Assembly: GCF_000003815.2 (NCBI RefSeq)
Contig: NC_049979.1
Location: 3,312,463-3,354,189 of the forward strand
From: Branchiostoma floridae
Lineage: Eukaryota; Chordata; Leptocardii; Amphioxiformes; Branchiostomatidae
Length of the DNA: 41,727 nt
Direction: 5' to 3'
Shown here: piece after piece, positions 1 to 8,728 of the stretch
How the letters are laid out: every line of letters starts with the position of its first letter
Numbering within the stretch: the first letter of the stretch is position 1
Made by a program: the position numbers and the translations under genes
Notes under the pieces: model-generated
Told to the model about the DNA's origin: nothing
The model's database searches: none
Seen by the model: the letters and a program-made list of their open reading frames with translations, nothing else

Positions 1-1300
1 TGGGCCCATTGGAATGCATTACGCCAGGGTAATTTACGCCTATTTTTTTTTAGACCAAGGAAAGACCGCCAGATGTTAGCACCAGGACATGCTGGTCGCA
101 CGTCCGCATCGACCTAGTGCGAAAGAGCCGGGGTCTGGGGCCGTTTGAGCGCCTGGCGAGGTGAAAGTGGGTCTTTACCTGGCCAGGCTGATGACGTCAC
201 GCCTGCCTGTTGAGCCGCGGAATGTATCATGGCAATATATGTCGAGATAGAGACATCTATGCCCCAGACTACGGTGCCCGTCCGGAGCGCCTACGCCAGG
301 CGCACGGCTGGGCACCCATGGCGATAGCGTATCGCGTCACGGCTCTTAACGGTGCACACCCCAGTTCTTCCGCGACCGGGGTCCGCGGTAGTGCGCGACC
401 AAAAAGTGATGAAAGGCTTCCGAGGGTCCATGTTTGAGTTGACATTTCTCATTATTTCCTGCGAAATGACATTAAAGGGTTACATGGCTGAAAAGCGTAG
501 GAAATGGTGTGTTTTGGGTGCAAATTGTGTTTTGGTCCGCGCGTGGCTTCCGCGATATCCCTACGCCTGAATGTAAACAGGCCGGTGACCTAGATTGACC
601 TCTGAAGCGCTGTGTTAACCCAAGTTGTAATGCCGCGCGCCGTGGATGATTAAAAAAACTGTAGTACTAGAATTTTCTTTATAATTGGCTGGATTACTCT
701 TTAGGTTTTCCTCTTTCTGACAGTATCAGTCGTCTTTGCCGGAAAAATCGTCTTCATGTTTTTCTTTCAATGCCAAAATGCCCGATTTTTTGCATTACTT
801 TTTGCATGAAAATAATGTTTTGTCCCTCTAATTTTTTTAAATTAAAGAAGTTGAAGGATCGAAACTCAGTTGATCTTGTAGCTAAAGGAATATCCTTTCA
901 CCATATATACAGTTATTTTGCTTCAGGATAATTCCCTTGTAGAGCAGGTCGCTAGACCTTAGGGTATGCCGCCTCCAATTGCACCCCCAAATAAACTGGT
1001 GTGTGCCCCCTTAAAATAGGCAAAATATATTATTGATACTGTTTGGGGCATGGTGGCGGCACTGTGGGGGCATTCTTGGGGCACTGTTGGGGCACCATTG
1101 GGGCACTGTTGGGGCATCTTGCCACTTGCGTTATTTTTAAACTTTTTAAAAAACGTCGCGCTTGCAACCGGCACTTCTAGGTTTGCTTGCGGCACCTCTA
1201 GGTTTCGTGGGGGCACCTCTAGGTTCCGTGGGGGTACATCTGCGTTTTCGAACGCAGCAATGCCGCAAGCGTGCCCCACGTCAAGTGAGAGGGGACCTTA
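1..1300. other. non-coding left flank of the receptor array
   Basis: No convincing coding exon is seen. The open frames here are short, lack recognisable domains, and those at 959-1301 fall in simple tandem repeats on both strands. The receptor-array homology starts only near 1305, so this stretch is the unduplicated left flank. Confidence 0.5.
1050..1245. repeat. two adjacent short minisatellites
   Basis: Positions of about 1056-1125 hold degenerate copies of a roughly 12-bp unit like GGGGCACTGTTG. Positions of about 1171-1240 hold about three to four copies of a roughly 20-bp unit built on GGCACCTCTAGGTT. Open frames on both strands result from the repeats. Confidence 0.7.
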
Positions 1301-1712
1301 AGTAAGGCGATATAAGTTCTCCATCTATTGACTTCCTCTTGACTTGTCTGAAATTTCGGGAACTTGTGTTCAATCGGAAATCAGTCGCATAGGAGCCACT
1401 TAGCCAGCTAGTCAGACGTTGGTGAGTTCTGTCCTTTCCAATGGATTTTGTCTAGAAGATAGCTCTTGAAGAAGCTCTAGAAGATGTTCAGTTATGACCC
1501 GTTCAATCGCTAAGAGCATTGCTGGTATGGGATGTTCGTGCAAATGTCGTACAATCTTCTGCTGCTTTCTTACGGAGAAGGCCTATCCTAGATCCTCGTC
1601 GACGGTACTAACGTAAAGTGTGGTGGCCTTACAAAATATGCGCCTTTTTCATTAGCACGCTCCGGATTCGCCACTCTAAGTGTATCAGCATTTATCGTCC
1701 ACACTGTGATGT

Positions 1713-2213
1713 TTCGAGTGGCCTCTTCACACGAGAGCAAGAATGAGCCGGGATGCACGGTCAGAATGAAAATTCTTTTCTATTCCTGGGAATTCGTAGT
1801 GTATTCTAGAAATTTTCACTGCATTCCAGCTATTTGTGCCCGTTCTTTTGGCTGGCCCGAAAGTTGTTGACATGCTAAAAACTTTCTAGGTATATTTGAA
1901 GTGGAGAAATATCGAACGGCATTCAAAGTGGATTCTAAGTGTATTTTCACTATTCTAACTGCAGTATGACCGCATTCTACGGCATTCCAACATTATTCGA
2001 AACATTCTTATCTCATTCGACGGAGAACCGAAACGGCAAGCCACTTCAAATCCTACCAGAATGTGGCCAAAACAGTATCTGGAATGCAGTGAGAATTATT
2101 AGAACACACTACGAATTCCCAGGAATAGAAAAGAATTTTCATTCTGACGGCATTTTGGCTCATTCCTTCTCGTGTGAAGGGGATATAAGGTCCATTTGGA
2201 ATTCCCACTCGAA
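1713..2213. mobile_element. foldback (MITE-like) element in the RTK1 upstream region
   Basis: Long inverted arms: about 1722-1828 is the reverse complement of about 2072-2185 with few mismatches. The outermost match is TTCGAGTGG at 1713-1721 against CCACTCGAA at 2205-2213. It has no transposase frame. It sits where the other units carry unrelated spacer sequence (compare 7810-8020), so it is specific to unit 1. Confidence 0.75.
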
Positions 2214-2538
2214 TGTGGCAAATACTTCATTCCGCGGCTGGTTCTGCTTGATTCCTGCTAATTCGGTTTCAGCGGCCCTATTACTTAGTAGTTCTAAGGA
2301 GGTTGAAAAGAGGAACTCCTTGGTAGTTCCAACTGTTGTCTTAGATCTGATTACTTAGTAAACGATATGCTACTAACCTATTCCGTCCTCTAGGCTGTGC
2401 TTATTCAGTGAAGCCAGATACCTTTCATTATTATAAGGAGACAAAGGTAGGAAAAAAGAAGAACAAGTTATTACCAATGTAAATACCGCAAAGTCGTTGG
2501 GTAAAACCCACAACAGTTTTGGCCTCACTTTGTTGTCA

Positions 2539-2545
2539 TATAAAG
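2539..2545 (+). promoter_or_regulatory. candidate TATA box, RTK1
   Basis: TATAAAG lies in a block conserved in all four units (CACTTTGTTGT before it, AGCCGGGTCC after it). It is 500 bp before the ATG here and about 290-316 bp in the other units. No transcription start site can be seen directly. Confidence 0.45.
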
Positions 2546-2668
2546 TTACCTGTCCTGTGACGTTTATAGCCGGGTCCTAACTACTGATTAGTGCCCTATG
2601 ATAGTTGTACATTGAGCGTTCACCGAATGAGCGCAAATGAGGAAGTAGCAGCCATACAGTTTTGGGCG

Positions 2669-2730
2669 GAATGAATGAATGAATGAATGAATGAAAGGAA
2701 TGAATGAAAGGAAACTAAAGGAATGAATGA
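2669..2730. repeat. GAAT tetranucleotide microsatellite upstream of RTK1
   Basis: (GAAT)n with some GAAAG interruptions. A related GAAC/GAAT tract sits at the same place in units 2 and 4 and is nearly lost in unit 3. More GAAT copies follow at about 2881-2905. Confidence 0.85.
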
Positions 2731-3038
2731 GTTAAACAAGACCAGGCGTAATTAGGTTGTGTGTGTAGAAATAGCTTGTACTATATTTCTGTGTGGTGCA
2801 TCAATGTAAGTTGTTGTCTAAGTTATATATTTGTACATAGCTAACCATCTCATGTTATGCTATCCCAAGGAGGAAAAAATGAATGGATGAATGAATGATG
2901 AATGAATTGTGCATTTCTATTTTCAAACGACTATGTCTGTATCCTTGCATATCCAGGTAGAGCCCTCAGTCCTGTCCCAGGCACCTGCAGCTACAAAACG
3001 TAAAAAAAAACCTCTTGAAAAATGTGTGTGCAGAAAAG

Positions 3039-5726
3039 ATGACGTGTTCGACGTTCTGTGCCGTACTCCTGCTGGCCGCCCTGGTTTCATCCTCCCAGGC
3101 CCGCCGAGACGCCGAGGTGTGGTATGAAGATGTCGCGATAGGCGAGGATGTGTCCGTCGGCAGCACAGTCAAACACCTGCGAGACGTCGTTAACGCCAGC
3201 GCTGTAGAAGCAAATGGAACGTCCTGGGCAGTGAACATCACCAGGGGCAACGGTTTGGGACGGTTTGAGGTTGTTCCTGAGAACCTGACGCTAACCGTGG
3301 TCGCGCCGCTGGACTTTGAGTACAGCCCGCGGTACAACCTGTCCCTGGAGCTGATAGACACAGCAGACAACAGCGTCTGGCTCGTGAACCTCGTCATCGT
3401 GATCGTGGACGTGCCGGGATACCCGCCGTACTACGACAAGCGGTGCGAAACACCAGTTATTCCTGATGATGGTACGAATGAGAACAATGTACTGAGCAGC
3501 ACTAATGGATCGTACGATGTCTTCATCAATGGGGATAAATTTGAACAGTATACGGCCGACTTCCTCCTCTATTGGCGTGTTCAGGCCATTGATGTTACCA
3601 TGGAAGACTGCTCCATCCGACTGTGTGTTGCTATGGACCAATGGTTGAGGGATTTAGGATTGATCCTGATGCCACTTAGTACCGTGCCTGCGAATAAAGG
3701 CAGAATCGAGTTTTCATGTCGCGACAGGCAGCTCAAAAGTAAGGGCAAGTTTGTATTCTTGGACCCTTCTATTGACGACGATTTGCCCGGCTGGGCACAG
3801 GGTGGTCAGTGCGATATGGCGGCAAAAAGGCTGGTCCCGCTTGTTTTGTTTGTAGATATTAATGAGATATGGTCCACTTCGTCCTACAGTGTACAATGTA
3901 GCGCTAACGTCGCACTTGTGACAAGTCCAATTCTCGTGGACTTCATATTCCAGTACGATGTTACAGGATGTTCCGAGGGCAGGTACGGTCTGTACTGTGA
4001 CAAAGACTGTATTTGTAAGAACGGGGCCCGTTGCCATGGCTTTAACGGTGCGTGTGAGTGCCGCCCGGGATGGAGAGGGAGGGTCTGTGACATCCCCTGG
4101 CCTGAGGTCGTCATCGTAGAGACACCTGGCGATTCAGTCGTGAAGTACATCGGTACCAACCTGACTCTGACCTGCCTGGCTCCACACATCCGCGTAGCAA
4201 ATATGACGTGGGTTTATCAGGCAGAAAACACCCACACTGACAAACTAATCATTGAAGAAGGGACAGTGCAAAACAGTTCCATCAACTTCCAGCCGATCAT
4301 GGAAATAGCCAATGGTGAATATGCGTGTGTGGTAGAAGCTGTAGGTGGTGAAGTGGCCAATGCAACTTTCGTCCTCAACGCTACCAAATGCCCACCAGGC
4401 CGTTGGGGTGAAGTTTGTCAGCAGGTGTGCGACTGTCAGTTCGGAGGGACGTGTGACAGGTGGGAGGGTTGTCTGTGTCCTCCCGGTCGTCATGGAGACA
4501 GGTGTGAATATGTCTGCGCACCTGGAACATTCGGATGGAACTGCAGCACGGACTGTCATTGTCAGAACAACGCCTCGTGCGATCCAGTCAATGGTACCTG
4601 TTTCTGTGCAGAGGGGCAGTGGGGTGAATTTTGTGAGAATGCCCCCAATCCTGAAAATAATAACCAAGTCGTCGTCAAAGTGCTGGCTTCCGTTATCCCT
4701 GCCATGTTTATAGTCTGTTGTATCGTGATTGTGACCCTGGCAAGACGGCGTGCCGGGCTGCATAAAAATGACACAGCGGACGTAGAAATGGAGACCCTGC
4801 CGTCACCATGGGAACTGGACAAACAGGACATTCATTTCGAGCATATGATCGGCGAGGGAGAGTTCGGCCACGTCGTGCGGGGAAGACTGCGCGTTCCCGA
4901 GGGCTACCAGGTTTTGGTGGCCGCCAAGAGTATCCGGCCTGACCGCATGACAGCGTCGGCTGTCCGCGACTTTCGCCGCGAGATGGACATCCTCGCCAGA
5001 ATACACGAGGACAAGGATGGACACCCGAACGTGGTCAAGTTTTACGGGGTTCTGACTAAATCGGAGCCACAATACATTGTTGTGGAGTACGCGACAAATG
5101 AAGAACTGCGGCGGTACCTGTGGAGTCTGAGAGAACAGTTCAAGGTGACAGGACACAGGAAACTGTTAGAACGACTCGGGTTTGCTTCTGGCGTTGCCAG
5201 TGGGTTATCGGAGCTGGCACGTCTGAAGATCGTGCACAGGGACATCGCAGCCCGTAACGTCGTCGTCAGCGACAGAAGGGTGGCCAAGATCGCGGATTTC
5301 GGGCTGTCGCGCGACGTTTACGTGTCGTCGGCGTACAAACGCACCAACCAGGGCGGGGAGGAGGAGCTGTTGCCACTGAAGTGGATGGCCCTGGAGTCGT
5401 TACGGGACGGGGTGTACACGTGCGAGAGTGACGTGTGGTCGTACGGTGTCCTGCTGTGGGAGATCGCCAGCTTTGGGGAGGAGCCGCGCTATGCTGGCGG
5501 CCCGATGCACCCGGACGTGTGCACACTGTTGGAGCTGCTGAGGAAAGGAGTCCGCCTGCAACAGCCGGAGAACTGTCCGCTGTCGGTGTACCGCATCATC
5601 AGGTCCTGCTGGATAGTGGACCCGTCGAAGCGACCGACTCCTGAGGAGCTGTTGCAAAAGATCGACCAGCTGAGGCCACGGAGGGATGCTGCTCACCTCG
5701 TTGATCATGGCATTTCATGGCAATGA
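3039..5726 (+). CDS. receptor tyrosine kinase, Tie-like modular ectodomain, intronless (RTK1)
   Basis: Uninterrupted 895-codon frame. I place the start at the ATG at 3039, which opens a hydrophobic signal peptide (residues 1 to about 21, ending SSSQA). The frame extends further upstream only through a TTG. Order: cadherin-like segment about 25-130; unrecognised Cys-containing region about 131-310; EGF-like 311-351; Ig-like about 354-449 with many N-glycosylation sequons; Cys-rich EGF-like run 451-532; membrane span about 547-568 followed by Arg residues; kinase about 598-880 with GEGEFG at 605, VAAK Lys 630, HRDIAARN at 733-740 and DFG at 753. The activation loop has two Tyr (VYVSSAYKR). The tail after the kinase is only about 15 residues. 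All catalytic residues are present, so an active surface receptor is expected. The modules and the VYTCESDVWSYGVLLWEI stretch recall Tie/FGFR-type RTKs; exact family and ligand are unknown. Confidence 0.93.
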   Translation: MTCSTFCAVLLLAALVSSSQARRDAEVWYEDVAIGEDVSVGSTVKHLRDVVNASAVEANGTSWAVNITRGNGLGRFEVVPENLTLTVVAPLDFEYSPRYNLSLELIDTADNSVWLVNLVIVIVDVPGYPPYYDKRCETPVIPDDGTNENNVLSSTNGSYDVFINGDKFEQYTADFLLYWRVQAIDVTMEDCSIRLCVAMDQWLRDLGLILMPLSTVPANKGRIEFSCRDRQLKSKGKFVFLDPSIDDDLPGWAQGGQCDMAAKRLVPLVLFVDINEIWSTSSYSVQCSANVALVTSPILVDFIFQYDVTGCSEGRYGLYCDKDCICKNGARCHGFNGACECRPGWRGRVCDIPWPEVVIVETPGDSVVKYIGTNLTLTCLAPHIRVANMTWVYQAENTHTDKLIIEEGTVQNSSINFQPIMEIANGEYACVVEAVGGEVANATFVLNATKCPPGRWGEVCQQVCDCQFGGTCDRWEGCLCPPGRHGDRCEYVCAPGTFGWNCSTDCHCQNNASCDPVNGTCFCAEGQWGEFCENAPNPENNNQVVVKVLASVIPAMFIVCCIVIVTLARRRAGLHKNDTADVEMETLPSPWELDKQDIHFEHMIGEGEFGHVVRGRLRVPEGYQVLVAAKSIRPDRMTASAVRDFRREMDILARIHEDKDGHPNVVKFYGVLTKSEPQYIVVEYATNEELRRYLWSLREQFKVTGHRKLLERLGFASGVASGLSELARLKIVHRDIAARNVVVSDRRVAKIADFGLSRDVYVSSAYKRTNQGGEEELLPLKWMALESLRDGVYTCESDVWSYGVLLWEIASFGEEPRYAGGPMHPDVCTLLELLRKGVRLQQPENCPLSVYRIIRSCWIVDPSKRPTPEELLQKIDQLRPRRDAAHLVDHGISWQ

Positions 5727-5865
5727 CGTTTTTTCTATAGGCATCTGTAGTACTAGTTATTCAAACAGTTTAAGTTTCTTCTACAGGCAATTATTTTCTA
5801 TAGGCTTCTATATGCAGATTCTTCTATAGGTAATTACTGCTATCAGGTTTTGTTTATAGATAACC

Positions 5866-5871
5866 ATTAAA
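5866..5871 (+). terminator. candidate polyadenylation signal ATTAAA, RTK1
   Basis: ATTAAA in the block ACCATTAAACA, 140 bp after the stop codon. The same block follows the other receptors at 85-129 bp. No AATAAA is closer. Confidence 0.45.
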
Positions 5872-7034
5872 CAGACAGTTGTGTATTCTTACTGTTGACT
5901 ATCAATCCAATGTTCCATTATGTGGGATTGCTATAGAAAAGATTACGATGCACGAAGATGTAATGTTCATTAAGCATTCATTCATTCATCATCATCATCA
6001 CTGTCATGCAGGCTTTCAGGCCATCTATTTTAAACATGCCTTTTCCTGATGTGCAGGATAGGTGGCAGAGATGTGAGCTAGGCTAATTGGAACATTAGTT
6101 CATTTTATTAGACATACATGATTGTGTATATAGGGTTCAACCCCTTTTGGCGATGAATTGTTTTATCATTTATACTGTATTATAGTAGATACGAAAAGTG
6201 AATACTCCACATTCGCTGCAAAAAGTTGTGTCTGCTTAATTGCAATGCCAGACGTGCTACTGACTGTTGAGTATCATGAAAGCGTTCAACTTTGGTCACT
6301 ATTATTGCGTTAGATTATAGTGTAAGAAGATACAATGCTCATCAAATTACTCATCATCCTCACTGCCATGCAGAGTTTGCATCTATTTCAAACAATATTC
6401 CTGATGTGCTGAATTGGTGACACACGTGACCTAGGAACATCACCTGCTCCATTAAATTGAAATTCTTACACTGTGTGTAAGAGTCCTTCCTCATGGATTT
6501 TAGCACTGTAAAATATCAACGATATTAACTAAACAGATACCGTAAGAGTGTAACAGCTGAATGACGTCTAATAGTACAGTTTTTAGACGATCTAGGGATA
6601 CACAAGTGAATAAATTACAACAAAGTAGTTTACAGGATCGAATTTGAGAACGCTTAGCCTTATAACCCGTATGTAAGTCTTTGCCACTTATATGTAAGGC
6701 TCTGCGACTTTGTATTCGGAGGGAAAGTTTGACTTTCGAATTTTTTCGACCCTTATTTAACCTTTATACATCTTCTGCCTAAGCCATTTTTCATGAATTC
6801 TAAGGTCTTGCCTTCTTACTAGTACACACATTGTTATTACAACTTACATTAAAATCCAATTGGCGTCAAAATCAAATAATTTCATAACTCTCAAAGTTGT
6901 CAAAATTCTCAGGTAGAATCAATCAATTGTCGTCAGTGACACTGAGGGAATGTTTTGTGTTTTCTTGCAATTTTTACCTTTGACCTTTGACCTGTTTTCG
7001 GCTGACTTCCTGTCACGTAGCAAGCATTAGGGGC

Positions 7035-7475
7035 GCCATGGCGGAAGGTGGTTGCCATGTGACTGCGTCAAGATCTCTTCAATCATTTTGAGGATTTGTT
7101 TAACCATTCAAGGTGTACTCACCTGTGTTGGTTATGTGTTTAGCGTGACATATTTTCTGTGAGTGTGATATGGGTCTCCGTTGACGGACTTCCCCATGAC
7201 TCCAGTTTCAGGAACCTCAGTTCAATCGGAAATCAGTCACACATATAAGAGCCAACTTGTCGTAAGGTGGTTGCCAAGTGACTCTTCGTGCAAATCTCTT
7301 CAATCATTTTGACGATTTGTGTAACCAGTCAATGATAAATGCGCACTCATCAATCACCGATGTAGTCGTGTTTTTAGTAACGCGATATGGTTCTCCATTT
7401 ACGGACTTCCGCTTGACTTAAGTGTTCTGAAGTTTCAGGAACTAAGTTTATTTGAAAGTCAGTCCCAGAGGAGCC
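7035..7475. repeat. internal tandem duplication in spacer 1
   Basis: Two diverged copies of about 225 bp, about 7035-7255 and 7263-7475. Shared landmarks in order are GGTGGTTGCCA, ATCTCTTCAATCATTTTGA, GATATGG.TCTCC, GACTTCC, TTTCAGGAAC, AAA/GTCAGTC and AGAGCCA/GGAGCCA. The same two-copy arrangement occurs at about 12590-13025 and 17775-18225, so it predates the array expansion. One similar copy precedes RTK1 at about 1309-1425. Confidence 0.65.
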
Positions 7476-8246
7476 ACCTTGCTAGCTAGTCAGACGTTGG
7501 TGAGTTTTGTCCCTTTCCTTTGATATTGTCTAGAAGACACGTACAGCCATGTTCAGTTGTGATCCGTGCAATCGAAAACTATAATAAGAGCAGTGCTGGT
7601 ATGTTATGTTCGTTAAAATGTCGTACAATATTCTGCCGCCTTCTTAAGGTGAAGGCGCTGTGCTAGATCCTCGTCAATGGTGCTAATTTCCGTCTTGTTA
7701 AGTGTGGTGGCCTTTAATACAAAACGTGTGCCTTTTTCATTAGCACGCTCCGGATTCGTTACTCTAAGTGTAGCAGCAAGTAGCGTCCACATCGTGATGT
7801 TTCTTGGAGTAGTTGATTAGTTTAGACATTTTCTTTTTTCGATAATTTTTACCATTTATTACGATAATGTTTAACATTTGTAATTGAAATGTTGGGCGAC
7901 GACCGTTGTAGACGTAAATTTAAAATTGCATCGGCGCGGTGGGTTCTGATTGACCTCCATAGTTCTATCACAGATGTCTCAGTGTTGTCTGTTCATCTCA
8001 GTGCTTTTTGACCCTTCAGTAGTTTCAACTGTTCTCTTAGATCTGATTAACTAAGTGTTTAATATGCTAAGTACTAAGTACTTTTCTGCCTACTAATCTG
8101 TACATCATTCAGCGAAGCCAAGTACTTCTAATAAGTTACATATAACCAGTGGGGTTCTTAGAGGGAAACATAAAGAAGAAAAAGATAGAGGAACAACAAG
8201 TTATGGGTAATGCAAATACCGCAAAGTCGTAGGGTGCTGGCCGCCA

Positions 8247-8253
8247 TGAGTCA
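8247..8253 (+). promoter_or_regulatory. AP-1-like site TGAGTCA upstream of RTK2
   Basis: Perfect TGAGTCA, about 166 bp before the TATA-like box, inside a block of about 140 bp shared by units 2 and 4. Unit 1 lacks the block and unit 3 lacks the motif. Function is inferred from the motif only. Confidence 0.35.
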
Positions 8254-8412
8254 TGACGATCGTGACCGGCGAAAGATTTAGAAAGGAAACAGGTCTGCGT
8301 GCGTTTGTCACTACCGCGTTGCGGCAATATTGACAAAGCGTCTGTCAACCACGAACTGCGGTCGAGCCCTGTACCATACACAAACAACAGTTCTGACCTC
8401 ACTTTGTTGTCG

Positions 8413-8419
8413 TATAAAG
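8413..8419 (+). promoter_or_regulatory. candidate TATA box, RTK2
   Basis: TATAAAG in the conserved block, 316 bp before the RTK2 ATG. Confidence 0.45.
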
Positions 8420-8551
8420 TTACTTGCCCTGTGACGTATATAGCCGGGTCCTAACTACTGATCAGTGCCCTATCCCGATTGTACATTGAGCCTTCACCGA
8501 ATGAGCACAAAAGAGAAAGTAGCAGCGATACAGTTTTCTTTGGCTCTAAGG

Positions 8552-8587
8552 TGAACGAACGAACGAACGAATGAATGAATGAATGAA
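8552..8587. repeat. GAAC/GAAT microsatellite upstream of RTK2
   Basis: (GAAC)n running into (GAAT)n, at the same position relative to the gene as in units 1 and 4. Confidence 0.85.
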
Positions 8588-8728
8588 CAGTTCATTACTA
8601 TTTTTAAACGACTATTTCTGCATCCTTGCATATCCAGGTAGAGCCCTGTGGCCCCTGTCCCATCAACACACCTGCAGCTACAAAACGTGGCGAAACCTCA
8701 TAAAAAGTGGTGTATTTGTGCACAGAAG

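Larger units (their letters stand above)
5727..8728. other. spacer 1 of the receptor array
   Basis: No coding exon seen. It begins with a 3'UTR-like stretch with several TTCTATAGG motifs, followed by AT-rich sequence that matches spacers 2 and 3 closely, an internal tandem duplication (about 7035-7475) and the RTK2 promoter block (about 8200-8480). Confidence 0.75.

Noticed and set aside
959-1301. Overlapping open frames on both strands near the left end
   Set aside because: Both are translations of simple minisatellite units; no domain and no splice context.
1939-2358. 139-codon open frame upstream of RTK1
   Set aside because: It lies across the foldback element, lacks recognisable features and is not conserved in the other units.
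3015-3038. Extended N terminus of RTK1 (and equivalents at 8648, 13789 and 19422 in the other copies)
   Set aside because: These extensions open only with TTG or GTG. The conserved ATG just before the hydrophobic signal peptide is the natural start in all four copies.
3291-5708. Many minus-strand frames opposite the receptor kinases
   Set aside because: They mirror the conserved codon structure of the true genes, recur in every copy and carry no domain.
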